From Bacteroidales bacterium UBA1392 (GTDB lineage Bacteria > Bacteroidota > Bacteroidia > Bacteroidales > UBA932), in contig DBQO01000034.1 in the NCBI GenBank assembly GCA_002305275.1, forward strand, positions 37,565 to 49,892: 12,328 nucleotides of DNA. The letters run 5' to 3'. The notes beneath the pieces are model-generated. The model made no database searches. It was not told the DNA's origin and worked only from the letters and a program-made list of their open reading frames with translations. Of this stretch, positions 1 through 6,080 are shown one piece after another. Every line of letters starts with the position of its first letter. The stretch's first letter is position 1. Made by a program: the position numbers and the translations under genes.

Positions 1-285
1 ACCTGGCTTATGAGAGCTTGCGACACTCTCCGTGTAGAGTGTGTGGACGGCATTACCGCCAACAAGGAACATTGCAAGAAGCTCGTGGAACACAGCATCG
101 GTATCGTGACTGCTCTTAAACCCTATCTTGGCTACGCCAAAATCACCGAGGTTGCCCAAGAGGCTCAAAAAACCGGTGGCAGCGTATACAAGCTGGTTCT
201 TGAAAAAGGTTTCCTTACAAAAGAGCAGCTTGACAAGATTATGGACCCCGCCAACATGACCAAACCGGTTAAGGTGGAGCTGTAA
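1..285 (+). CDS. aspA: Aspartate ammonia-lyase, C-terminal 94 residues (partial)
   Basis: This is the 3' end of an aspartase gene, open from the first base of the window, so the true start lies upstream; the Met codon at 10 is internal. Aspartase reversibly deaminates L-aspartate to fumarate and ammonia in the cytoplasm and feeds fumarate to anaerobic respiration in Bacteroidales. The visible part is the C-terminal domain of the fumarase/aspartase superfamily. The string CVDGITAN, then SIGIVTALKPYLGY and the ending LDKIMDPANMTKP, fit AspA rather than FumC, whose C-terminus reads differently at these places. The catalytic core is outside the window. A strong terminator follows within 40 bp, so the gene ends its transcription unit. 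It is the only clear housekeeping gene here and marks the left boundary of the accessory region. Family assignment is from recognised motifs; no alignment was run. Confidence 0.93.
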   Translation, partial: TWLMRACDTLRVECVDGITANKEHCKKLVEHSIGIVTALKPYLGYAKITEVAQEAQKTGGSVYKLVLEKGFLTKEQLDKIMDPANMTKPVKVEL

Positions 286-322
286 AGTTAGTTTTGAGTT
301 CCGAATCAGGAGTTCAGAGTAC

Positions 323-352
323 AAAAAAGAGTCCCTTCAAGGACTCTTTTTT
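323..352. terminator. Bidirectional intrinsic terminator after aspA
   Basis: A perfect 12-bp stem (AAAAAAGAGTCC at 323-334 pairing with GGACTCTTTTTT at 341-352) encloses a 6-nt loop. The A-tract/T-tract arms give a U-run in either direction, so it can end aspA and also block read-through from the right. Confidence 0.92.
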
Positions 353-399
353 GTGTAGTTATGAGTAGCGCGTTATGCGTTGCCTGATGTGTGCAAAGT

Positions 400-413
400 T
401 CAAGTGTCACATC
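400..413 (+). repeat. 14-bp direct repeat, left copy flanking hipBA
   Basis: TCAAGTGTCACATC here is repeated exactly at 2097-2110, four bases after the hipA stop codon. The two copies enclose the complete hipBA unit including its promoter. The left copy also forms a short inverted repeat with GATGTG at 386-391. It could be an insertion or recombination scar, or a binding site; no recombinase gene is visible. Confidence 0.6.
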
Positions 414-471
414 GTACGCTTGCAAGGGATTAATATTTCTCTTAATATATCATAAAATATGGAAATAGTGT

Positions 472-479
472 TATATTTG
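472..479 (+). promoter_or_regulatory. hipBA promoter -7 element
   Basis: TATATTTG matches the Bacteroidetes -7 consensus TAnnTTTG exactly and lies 24 bp before the hipB ATG. No convincing -33 TTG is present at the usual distance, so the promoter may be weak or need an activator. Confidence 0.65.
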
Positions 480-495
480 CATATTATATAATATG
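480..495. promoter_or_regulatory. 16-bp perfect palindrome, candidate HipB operator
   Basis: CATATTATATAATATG is a perfect palindrome lying directly between the -7 element and the hipB start codon, over the expected transcription start. HipB proteins are known to bind palindromic operators in their own promoter and repress it together with HipA; the placement suits that role. The sequence is all A/T except its ends, so chance palindromy is more likely than in mixed sequence. Confidence 0.45.
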
Positions 496-503
496 TTATC
501 GTT

Positions 504-824
504 ATGACAAAGAACACAATGGGGACTAAGTTGCCTCGAAAATTAGAGCAAAAGATGCAGATTGTCGGCGAGCAGATCAAGCTTGCGCGGCTGCGTCGTG
601 ATTTGAGTATTGCGCAGGTGGCGGAGAGGGCTACCTGTTCACCGCTTACGGTTTCACGCATAGAAAAAGGAACTCCGACAGTAGCGATAGGCATCTATTT
701 GCGTGTGCTATATGCATTGCAACTCGATGAAGATATTCTCCATTTGGCAAAAGATGATAAACTGGGTAGAGCCTTGCAGGATATGAATCTTATCCCACGT
801 GAAAGAGCATCTAAAAAGGAATGA
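504..824 (+). CDS. hipB: HipB-like XRE antitoxin
   Basis: A 106-residue Cro/C1-type DNA-binding protein immediately upstream of hipA. The helix-turn-helix lies at about residues 23-75, with the recognition region LSIAQVAERATCSPLTVSRIEKG at 34-56; GTPTV after it is typical of HipB-like proteins. By family knowledge HipB neutralises the HipA kinase and represses the operon as a dimer. The ATG at 504 is chosen because it follows the -7 element by 24 bp; the Met at 519 is an alternative that would remove five residues. The gap to hipA is 6 nt, so the two are translated from one message. The C-terminus is short and basic (RERASKKE). The minus-strand open frame over its start is a shadow. Confidence 0.9.
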   Translation: MTKNTMGTKLPRKLEQKMQIVGEQIKLARLRRDLSIAQVAERATCSPLTVSRIEKGTPTVAIGIYLRVLYALQLDEDILHLAKDDKLGRALQDMNLIPRERASKKE

Positions 825-830
825 TAGACT

Positions 831-2093
831 ATGAAGAAATTGTATGTATATGCAGATTTCGATTGGCTCAAAAGAATCGAACCGGTAGGGGAACTTGGCT
901 ACGAGTCACTTCGAGGATCAGATAGTTATAGTTTTAAGTTTGCCGATAGTTGGATAAAAAAGTACAATTCCATCAACCTCAGTGACGATCTCAACAACTA
1001 TCCGGGTTCACAATATACTCAGCCGGGTAAAGATATTTTTGGCTGTTTTGCTGATGCTTTGCCCGACAGATGGGGTCGCACTCTTTTGCTCCGGCGTGAA
1101 CAGATAATGGCGCAAGAGGAGAATCGTCCGATTCGTCCTCTTTCATCGTTTGATTTATTGATGGGTATTGATGATTTTTCCCGCATGGGTGGCTTTCGTT
1201 TTAAAGAGAGACCTGACGGAGAATTCATTAATGCCGATGACTTTTTGCAAATACCGCCACTGACAAAGATTCCGGAGCTCATAATGGCAAGCAAAGAGAT
1301 AGAAAAGAGTGAAGAAATTAATAGGCTTCCGGAAAAACAGTGGATATTACAACTCGTCAATCCGGGTTCATCGCTTGGTGGCGCCCGCCCGAAAGCAAAT
1401 GTGTTGGATACTGACAGCACTATATCTATTGCTAAGTTTCCTTCGTTGAAAGATGATTATGACGCAGGATTATGGGAGCATTTTTGTCATATTATGGCTA
1501 AAAATGCAGGAATAAATGCGGCACAAACGAGGGTGTATAAATTCAATGACAGGCATCATACACTTCTCTCGCGTCGTTTTGACAGATCCGACAGCGGCAG
1601 GAGAATTCATTTTGCATCTGCAATGACTCTGCTTGGGCTGAACGATGGTGACGGTGCGGCAACAGGGCACGGCTATATTGACATTGTGGATTTTATAATA
1701 AGAGGGTGTAGCGATGTTGAGGCGAACTTGCGTGAATTATTCCGCAGAGTTGCATTCAACATATGTGTCGGAAATAGCGATGACCATTTCCGCAACCACG
1801 GATTTTTGCTTACTGCAAAAGGATGGAGGCTTTCACCTGCTTACGATATGAATCCCACACAAAACAGCCATCAGAGCCTTCTTATAAATGGAACAACCAA
1901 TAGTGCCGACCTATCAATACTTTTGAATTCCTGCGAAGAATACATGTTAACCACTAATGTGGCAAAAATTATTGTTGATGAGGTTGTTGATGCCGTTAAA
2001 GGATGGCGTGTTGTTGCAAATAGATTGTCCATCGCAAAACGAGAAATAGATTTGTTTGAAGGAATAATTTCTGAAAGAATCAGCCGGATTTAA
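831..2093 (+). CDS. hipA: HipA-family serine/threonine kinase toxin
   Basis: A full-length 420-aa HipA. In E. coli, HipA phosphorylates glutamyl-tRNA synthetase and induces persistence; the target of this homologue is not known. Visible motifs in order: the N-terminal HipA subdomain with FADALPDRWG (residues 73-82); the P-loop-like stretch SSLGGARPK (180-188), where Ser181 aligns with the E. coli autophosphorylated Ser150; the ATP lysine in AKFP (201-204); the catalytic loop GNSDDHFRN (314-322) with Asp317 and Asn322; and the Mg-binding LSPAYDMNP (334-342) with Asp339. All key residues are present, so it should be an active kinase. It is a single fused protein, not the split HipS-HipT form. 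It is co-transcribed with hipB 6 nt upstream. The convergent WYL gene lies beyond a hairpin. Confidence 0.93.
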   Translation: MKKLYVYADFDWLKRIEPVGELGYESLRGSDSYSFKFADSWIKKYNSINLSDDLNNYPGSQYTQPGKDIFGCFADALPDRWGRTLLLRREQIMAQEENRPIRPLSSFDLLMGIDDFSRMGGFRFKERPDGEFINADDFLQIPPLTKIPELIMASKEIEKSEEINRLPEKQWILQLVNPGSSLGGARPKANVLDTDSTISIAKFPSLKDDYDAGLWEHFCHIMAKNAGINAAQTRVYKFNDRHHTLLSRRFDRSDSGRRIHFASAMTLLGLNDGDGAATGHGYIDIVDFIIRGCSDVEANLRELFRRVAFNICVGNSDDHFRNHGFLLTAKGWRLSPAYDMNPTQNSHQSLLINGTTNSADLSILLNSCEEYMLTTNVAKIIVDEVVDAVKGWRVVANRLSIAKREIDLFEGIISERISRI

Positions 2094-2096
2094 TTC

Positions 2097-2110
2097 TCAA
2101 GTGTCACATC
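2097..2110 (+). repeat. 14-bp direct repeat, right copy flanking hipBA
   Basis: Exact copy of the sequence at 400-413, beginning four bases after the hipA stop. See the left copy. Confidence 0.6.
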
Positions 2111-2120
2111 ACCAATTAAA

Positions 2121-2152
2121 ATTCGCCGCGGACCTCACGGCCGGCGGCGAAT
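2121..2152. terminator. GC-rich hairpin between convergent hipA and WYL genes
   Basis: ATTCGCCGC (2121-2129) pairs perfectly with GCGGCGAAT (2144-2152) across a 14-nt loop that can add two G-C pairs. There is no T-run on either side, so it is not a classical intrinsic terminator. Its position between two convergent genes suggests a terminator or mRNA 3'-end stabiliser for both. Confidence 0.5.
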
Positions 2153-2175
2153 GGAAACTCTAACAATTTATCTTT

Positions 2176-2200
2176 AAAACTCAAACGAGAAAAACTCAAA
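2176..2200 (+). repeat. Short direct repeat in the hipA-WYL intergenic region
   Basis: AAAACTCAAA occurs at 2176-2185 and again at 2191-2200, a 15-bp period. It is low complexity and no function is assigned. Confidence 0.4.
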
Positions 2201-2205
2201 ACTCT

Positions 2206-2256
2206 TTATAAAATCTTCATGGCAATATGTGCGCAGGCTTCGGCATCTTTCATCAT
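2206..2256 (-). other. 16-codon open frame overlapping the WYL stop codon
   Basis: On the minus strand the WYL stop overlaps a start (TAATG), followed by a second ATG and a short frame reading MMKDAEACAHIAMKIL before TAA. The composition is more coding-like than the surrounding AT-rich DNA, and the overlap would permit translational coupling. It may be a leader-sized peptide, the remnant of a third gene of the ATPase-WYL operon, or chance. No family is recognised. Confidence 0.2.
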
Positions 2257-3161
2257 TAATCTTCGTATCTCTTCAACATTTTTTGAATGGTATTCTTGAT
2301 TTCATCACGGTACCATTGGGGCTTCAGGATCTCGATTGAGTCTGATTTGGAAAGTAGCTCCTGCGTGAAGTCGTAAGTGGGTACGATGTGATATCTGAAT
2401 ATGGTATAATCCGAGGTCTCCTCGATAGGAGTCTGCGACTCGTGAAGTTTTAGGGAGTTGAAGTAATAGACCTGTGATTTATCAACCTTGATTTCGACCT
2501 CTTCCGCATACTTGCTGTCCTCAATGCAGGCACCGTAAAGGTCTTTGAAATAGCTTTTCGCCGTAAATTTCTTAGGAATCTTATAGGAGCGGCCGATACG
2601 GCGGAGTTCCTTGATACGGTCGAGACCGTAGATCCTCGGCTTATCGCTTGCGGCAGTCTTGGCCACCATATACCAGCGCTGCTTGAATTGTCGCAGACAG
2701 TATGGTTCTGCTTCAAAAGTAGTGGAATACTCCTTGGTGAATCCCTGATGTGTAATTTCAATCGCTTTTCTGTCGCGGATTGCCTCTAGTATTGCAGAGA
2801 GATACTTTTCGCTCGAAGGCACCTCCTCGAAGATGATGCTGTCCCGCATATTTTGGCTTTCGTTCAGCAGGTTGTTGAGCGAGAGCGACTGCATGAGCCA
2901 TTTTCTGATTTCATCACCTTTTATATCATCGCTATTTGCAATATAATACCCAAGGCTCCTGTCGCACTTGATTTCGATGCCGAAAGTATCGAGGATGGAA
3001 TTAATGTGGTTGTGGAATGTTCTTTCCGGAAGGTAACTTTCTCCAAGCTCATTTAGTTGGCTGCGTGCCCAAAGGTCGCTTATATCATTTCTGGAGATGT
3101 ACCCATGACGGTTAATGACCTCTATGAGCCAGATGTAGCGGTTGAAGTAATTAAGTGCCAT
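2256..3161 (-). CDS. WYL-domain transcriptional regulator
   Basis: A 301-aa regulator with the standard bacterial WYL layout. An N-terminal winged helix-turn-helix (about residues 8-72, including the PERTFHNHI segment) is followed by a WYL domain (about 117-190) with the signature region RQFKQRWYMVA (157-167) and IYGLDRIKEL (177-186), and a C-terminal WCX-type dimerisation region (about 218-300) ending KPQWYRDEI...MLKRY. The WYL motif itself reads WYM. WYL regulators of defence loci, such as BrxR and CapW, bind palindromic operators, usually as repressors, and sense a nucleic-acid or nucleotide ligand. The gene follows the AAA+ ATPase by 85 bp but has its own promoter with two back-to-back palindromes matching sites at two other promoters here. 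I infer that this protein binds them and controls itself, the ATPase and the distant nuclease gene. Confidence 0.9.
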   Translation of the reverse strand: MALNYFNRYIWLIEVINRHGYISRNDISDLWARSQLNELGESYLPERTFHNHINSILDTFGIEIKCDRSLGYYIANSDDIKGDEIRKWLMQSLSLNNLLNESQNMRDSIIFEEVPSSEKYLSAILEAIRDRKAIEITHQGFTKEYSTTFEAEPYCLRQFKQRWYMVAKTAASDKPRIYGLDRIKELRRIGRSYKIPKKFTAKSYFKDLYGACIEDSKYAEEVEIKVDKSQVYYFNSLKLHESQTPIEETSDYTIFRYHIVPTYDFTQELLSKSDSIEILKPQWYRDEIKNTIQKMLKRYED

Positions 3162-3186
3162 GCCTTTTGGTTTTTGCTTTCAATGA

Positions 3187-3194
3187 CAAAGATA
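3187..3194 (-). promoter_or_regulatory. WYL gene promoter -7 element
   Basis: On the minus strand this reads TATCTTTG, an exact TAnnTTTG match, 25 bp before the WYL start codon. Its upstream edge is exactly 10 bp from the palindromic operator at 3205-3221. This supports a promoter internal to the ATPase-WYL operon. Confidence 0.75.
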
Positions 3195-3204
3195 ATTAAT
3201 TAAA

Positions 3205-3221
3205 CTGCCAAAAAGTAGCAG
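3205..3221. promoter_or_regulatory. Putative WYL operator, site 1 (WYL promoter)
   Basis: CTGCCAAAAAGTAGCAG differs from the perfect palindrome upstream of the AAA+ gene by one base. It covers the region where a -33 element would lie, 10 bp from the -7 element, as expected for a repressor that blocks RNA polymerase. Confidence 0.75.
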
Positions 3222-3222
3222 C

Positions 3223-3239
3223 CTGCTTATTTTTGGCAG
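3223..3239. promoter_or_regulatory. Putative WYL operator, site 2 (WYL promoter, inverted copy)
   Basis: Read on the minus strand this is CTGCCAAAAATAAGCAG, matching site 1 at 15 of 17 positions. It lies one base beyond site 1, in opposite orientation, and ends just before the AAA+ stop codon. Two adjacent sites suggest cooperative binding and tighter control of the regulator's own gene. Confidence 0.65.
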
Positions 3240-3246
3240 AATTTTA

Positions 3247-5034
3247 TCAAAATCCTATTTTATTTCCGGTTTGCCTGTTGTTGCCTATCATCTCCTCTCT
3301 GCAAAATTCCACCATCTCCTCATAGGAAGGCTCAGTACCGGTGATGATCGACTGCACCATCTTCTTGCGGCTGATATTTTCAATCTGGCCTCCGGAAAAA
3401 TTGAACATTGAGGCGAGTTTGCGCGTCTGCTCTTCATCGAGATCGGGAACCATCGAGTGCCAAATCTTGGATTTTACTTCAACTGAAGGTACATCGAACT
3501 TGATTTTATAGAGGAAACGTCTCTCGAAAGCTTTATCCAGATTTTGCGTCATGTTGGTGGTGGCGATAAGAATGCCGTCGAGACTCTCCATCTCCTGCAG
3601 GATGATGTTTTGGATGGAGTTTTCCATCTTTTCAACGGCGCGGTCTGCACCTTCCTTTCGTATTCCGAATATTGCATCTGCTTCGTTAAAAAGCAGAATG
3701 GGCGCAACTTTGGACTCTTTTACACATCTTTTGTATTTTCTGAATAGCTCTTTTATATTTTTCTCACTTTCTCCGACCCAATAACTCTTAATCTTAGTGA
3801 CATCGGCAGTTATCAGATCCCGACCGGTGCGTTTGGCAAGTTGATACACGGTCTCCGTTTTTCCCGTACCGGGTGCCCCATAGAATAGACAAGTGAAGCC
3901 GTTTCGCATACCCTTGGACTTCATCATTTTCGTTACCTCATTAAATCTTTCTGCAGATAAAATGCTCTCAAGTGTTTTTACCTGTTTTTGGACATCCTGA
4001 TCATAAAATAGTGATTTTTGGGTAATTGTTCCATACTCCATCAGGCCTGCCATCGGAGTACTTTCATGCAATCCACCCACATCAGCATAGATTTTTTCCT
4101 TGACCTCATCTTTTAGGCGGAATCGGTCTTTCACAGACATACCGTCAATATTTGCATACTCGATAACCTCCATCCTCTGAAGGGCCAGTTTGTTCTCTTT
4201 AAAATTTGCATGAATAGAATCAAACTCATATTCGTTATAGAAATCCCTAAAATCCCACCACTCGCACTCATCATCATTATAGTAATCGTATCGATGAATC
4301 AAAGCATAGAAAAGCATCCGCTCATTCTTATTCATTGAATTTAAATAGTCATTAATAATCTCAGGGCAAATAATTTTATCCCCCTCTATTAAAATACGAT
4401 ATGAATCGGCTGTCTTGGCAATGGAAGTAGCGGGGTTGGATAGGATCATATTATCCAATTCTTCAAGCAATAATTTGCTATTTCCCTCATCATAATCATG
4501 GAATAGACGATTCATTTTCGAAAGAATTATACCTGTACTCAATCCTTCGTAAGATGGCTTACGGAAAGGCTTGTTTTCGCGGAGCAGATCAATAACCTCA
4601 TTTGACACAGATATACAGTCGCGATTGTTTATTTTAATTAAAAACTTCTTCTCCAACTCACGTAAATCTTTCTCTATCGAGAGATAAGAGATAAAACTTG
4701 TCTTGAGCCGCTCGACAAGCTGACCTTTCCGGATATCCTCCCCCTTGCACAACTCAATCACAATGGCAAACAACGCTGCTTGCCACTCGCTGATTCCATA
4801 TTCTTCGGCAATTGTCTCCAACTCTAACCGTTTAGCGGCAATGAGCTTATCGTCAAGAGAGAAGTAATCAGCGTAGTCCCGACTATACTCCCTATCCCTT
4901 CGCGCCCTCTCTATTACCTCTTCAAAACACTCCAGCAAAGTCTTATTTTTCAATTCCAGACCCAAATCATCAATCAGCTCTTGGCACCCCAGCATACCCG
5001 CCAGGATCTCTTTTGTAGATATTTTCTTTTCCAT
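3247..5034 (-). CDS. AAA+ ATPase with N450 in place of the Walker B aspartate
   Basis: A 595-aa protein with a long N-terminal region of unknown fold (about 1-345, mostly helical and charged, acidic aromatic patch DDECEWWDFRDFY at 254-266) and a C-terminal classical AAA+ module. Motifs: Walker A GAPGTGKT (386-393), pore-loop-like KSYWVGESEKN (416-426), Walker B ILLFNEAD (446-453), sensor 1 ATTN (491-494), arginine-finger region FERRF (503-507) and sensor 2 GGQIENISRK (548-557). The Walker B aspartate is replaced by Asn450 while Glu451 is kept, so ATP hydrolysis may be altered. The N-terminus probably recognises a partner or substrate. A good Shine-Dalgarno, AAGGAG (plus 5042-5047), lies 7 nt before the ATG and fixes the start. 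It is the first gene of a unit with the WYL regulator downstream. The exact function is not recognised; association with defence is an inference from context. Confidence 0.88.
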   Translation of the reverse strand: MEKKISTKEILAGMLGCQELIDDLGLELKNKTLLECFEEVIERARRDREYSRDYADYFSLDDKLIAAKRLELETIAEEYGISEWQAALFAIVIELCKGEDIRKGQLVERLKTSFISYLSIEKDLRELEKKFLIKINNRDCISVSNEVIDLLRENKPFRKPSYEGLSTGIILSKMNRLFHDYDEGNSKLLLEELDNMILSNPATSIAKTADSYRILIEGDKIICPEIINDYLNSMNKNERMLFYALIHRYDYYNDDECEWWDFRDFYNEYEFDSIHANFKENKLALQRMEVIEYANIDGMSVKDRFRLKDEVKEKIYADVGGLHESTPMAGLMEYGTITQKSLFYDQDVQKQVKTLESILSAERFNEVTKMMKSKGMRNGFTCLFYGAPGTGKTETVYQLAKRTGRDLITADVTKIKSYWVGESEKNIKELFRKYKRCVKESKVAPILLFNEADAIFGIRKEGADRAVEKMENSIQNIILQEMESLDGILIATTNMTQNLDKAFERRFLYKIKFDVPSVEVKSKIWHSMVPDLDEEQTRKLASMFNFSGGQIENISRKKMVQSIITGTEPSYEEMVEFCREEMIGNNRQTGNKIGF

Positions 5035-5084
5035 AACTATGCTCCTTTTTTACTTTTGTTATTGCCAATATTTTTTTACTACTG

Positions 5085-5092
5085 CAAAGAAA
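5085..5092 (-). promoter_or_regulatory. AAA+ ATPase promoter -7 element
   Basis: On the minus strand this reads TTTCTTTG, one base off TAnnTTTG. It lies within TTTTCTTTGCAGTA (5080-5093), which is identical over 14 bases to the nuclease promoter at 8934-8947. The palindromic operator is again exactly 10 bp upstream. Confidence 0.65.
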
Positions 5093-5102
5093 ACAAAACA
5101 CA

Positions 5103-5119
5103 CTGCCAAAAAGTGGCAG
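5103..5119. promoter_or_regulatory. Putative WYL operator, site 3 (AAA+ promoter), best copy
   Basis: CTGCCAAAAAGTGGCAG is an uninterrupted palindrome: CTGCCA and TGGCAG arms around five bases, extending to 7-bp arms with the flanking A and T. It sits between the divergent AAA+ and GNAT units, 10 bp from the AAA+ -7 element but about 80 bp from the GNAT -7 element, so it most likely controls the AAA+ gene. Confidence 0.78.
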
Positions 5120-5197
5120 TTCTCAGGAATTTTGGATATTTTTTGAATTTGGTGTTCAAAATTGTCTTTTCTGCACATCTCATTGATATTTGTTTCA

Positions 5198-5205
5198 TAT
5201 CTTTG
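5198..5205 (+). promoter_or_regulatory. Promoter -7 element of the GNAT TA operon
   Basis: TATCTTTG is an exact TAnnTTTG match 29 bp before the ATG at 5235. A possible start codon at 5190 lies upstream of this element, so it would not be in the transcript; this decides the antitoxin start. Confidence 0.7.
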
Positions 5206-5234
5206 TGAAGAAATTGATAAAAAAGAAAAAGATT

Positions 5235-5393
5235 ATGGCAAAACCAATTAAAGAAACACCACTCCTTACCGGTGAAGATGCAACTCGTTTTGAACAAGCT
5301 GCACAAGAGGTTGTGCCCGCATCTGAAAAAGAAATAAATGAGGCACGCGAGGCGTTTGATTATTTTGCATCAATAGCAACCTTTAGTATGTAA
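5235..5393 (+). CDS. Small putative antitoxin of a GNAT toxin
   Basis: A 52-aa acidic protein beginning MAKPIKETPLLTGEDATRFEQ. Its stop codon overlaps the GNAT start (TAATG), the tight coupling typical of TA pairs. It does not look like the ribbon-helix-helix DUF1778 antitoxin usually paired with TacT-type toxins: there is no basic N-terminal beta strand. The sequence KETPLLTGEDATRF and the acidic helical stretch around ASEKEINEAREAFDYF suggest a short peptide that wraps round its partner rather than a DNA-binding protein. Similar short proteins upstream of GNAT genes occur in Bacteroidetes from memory, but this was not searched. Function is inferred from arrangement only. Confidence 0.7.
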   Translation: MAKPIKETPLLTGEDATRFEQAAQEVVPASEKEINEAREAFDYFASIATFSM

Positions 5394-5941
5394 TGGCACC
5401 TCAGTTACGAAAATTAACTCCGGAATATAGCATTAAACCGTTCGATTGTGATGATTCAGATTTGAACGGTTTTTTATTGGAATCAGATTACTCAATTCCA
5501 AATGCACGTCAGCATGCAGTGGAACTTTTGGCCGTAACATATCTGATAGAAGATATTAAGGCTGGAGAAACTATAGCATACTTCAGTCTATTGAACGATA
5601 AAATTGATAGAGAAATTACTGATAAAAAAGCGTGGAATAGATTTTCTCGTGAAATTCCAAATATAAAGCGCCGGCGTTCTTATCCTGCTGTAAAAGTGGG
5701 ACGTTTGGCGGTCTCAAAGAAATATCAAGGTCAGAAATGGGGAAAACTGATTATCTCCTTTTTAAAGCAACTGTTTACTCATAACAACAGGACAGGATGT
5801 CGCTATATCACAGTAGATGCTTTATGTACCGCACAAAGTTTCTATGAAAGTTGCGATTTTAAGGTTTTGGTAACTCCGGTAAAAGATGATGAGACCGTGT
5901 TGATGTATTACGATCTCAAACAGTTCGTGTCCCAACAGTAG
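5393..5941 (+). CDS. GNAT-family N-acetyltransferase, TacT-like toxin
   Basis: A 182-aa GNAT protein. The acetyl-CoA-binding motif A is KVGRLAVSKKYQGQKWGKLII (residues 101-121) and the conserved C-terminal tyrosine is Tyr151 in QSFYESCDFK, as in TacT/AtaT-type toxins, which acetylate aminoacyl-tRNA and stop translation. The N-terminal part (DDSDLNGFLLESD, 20-32) resembles the same subgroup. In the QxxGxG pyrophosphate loop the first glycine is Lys115 (QGQKWG), a deviation that could weaken acetyl-CoA binding. It overlaps the small upstream gene by one base and so is translationally coupled. A T-run at 6003-6010 after a short stem may end the transcript. An ordinary small-molecule acetyltransferase cannot be excluded, but the arrangement favours a toxin. 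Confidence 0.82.
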   Translation: MAPQLRKLTPEYSIKPFDCDDSDLNGFLLESDYSIPNARQHAVELLAVTYLIEDIKAGETIAYFSLLNDKIDREITDKKAWNRFSREIPNIKRRRSYPAVKVGRLAVSKKYQGQKWGKLIISFLKQLFTHNNRTGCRYITVDALCTAQSFYESCDFKVLVTPVKDDETVLMYYDLKQFVSQQ

Positions 5942-5944
5942 GGC

Positions 5945-6001
5945 ATATAACAGGTTAATAAAGAAATAATGGTTAAACAGCAGAATTGCGCTGTTAGCTC
6001 A
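5945..6001. repeat. 57-bp imperfect direct repeat, copy A
   Basis: This aligns without gaps to 7651-7707 (43 of 57 identical). The first 12 bases (ATATAACAGGTT) and last 10 (TGTTAGCTCA) are identical and the middle 35 bases are diverged. TAACAG (5947-5952) can pair with CTGTTA (5991-5996). With its partner it encloses the TAC operon. Ends conserved and centre variable is the pattern of a recombination site; there is weak likeness to integron attC R boxes. Confidence 0.7.
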
Positions 6002-6010
6002 CTTTTTTTT
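5976..6010 (+). terminator. Possible terminator of the GNAT operon
   Basis: AACAGC (5976-5981) pairs with GCTGTT (5990-5995), followed after 7 nt by eight Ts at 6003-6010. The distance from stem to T-run is long for an intrinsic terminator, so this is tentative; it overlaps repeat copy A. Confidence 0.4.
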
Positions 6011-6080
6011 CCAAAACCTCCTCACAGTACCAGGCACGAGACTTTTCTTCGAACTCATCACGCGAAGAAGCACATTTATT
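5994..6080 (-). pseudogene. Truncated gene 3' end, remnant of an unknown protein
   Basis: On the minus strand a frame without its own start codon reads NKCASSRDEFEEKSRAWYCEEVLEKKVS before a stop located inside repeat copy A. The composition is protein-like (charged helix, W/Y/C) in otherwise AT-rich spacer. It overlaps the end of the SecB-like gene by three bases in another frame. It could be the tail of a gene displaced when the TAC unit arrived, or a frameshifted extension of the SecB-like protein. No family is recognised. Confidence 0.3.

Noticed and set aside
407..694. A 95-codon minus-strand open frame over the hipB start.
   Set aside because: It is antisense to hipB and its promoter; HipB is a recognised family and the frame has no family likeness.
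5061..5070. ATTGCCAATA in the AAA+ leader as a further WYL half-site.
   Set aside because: Only part of one arm matches and there is no second arm at the right distance.
5190..5234. An upstream start that would add 15 residues to the small antitoxin.
   Set aside because: That ATG lies before the -7 element at 5198-5205, so it would not be transcribed; the added residues are Lys-rich low complexity.
6001..6078. A frameshift joining the SecB-like gene to the downstream remnant.
   Set aside because: The 141-aa protein already has a complete SecB-like length and ending; nothing shows the frame was ever continuous.
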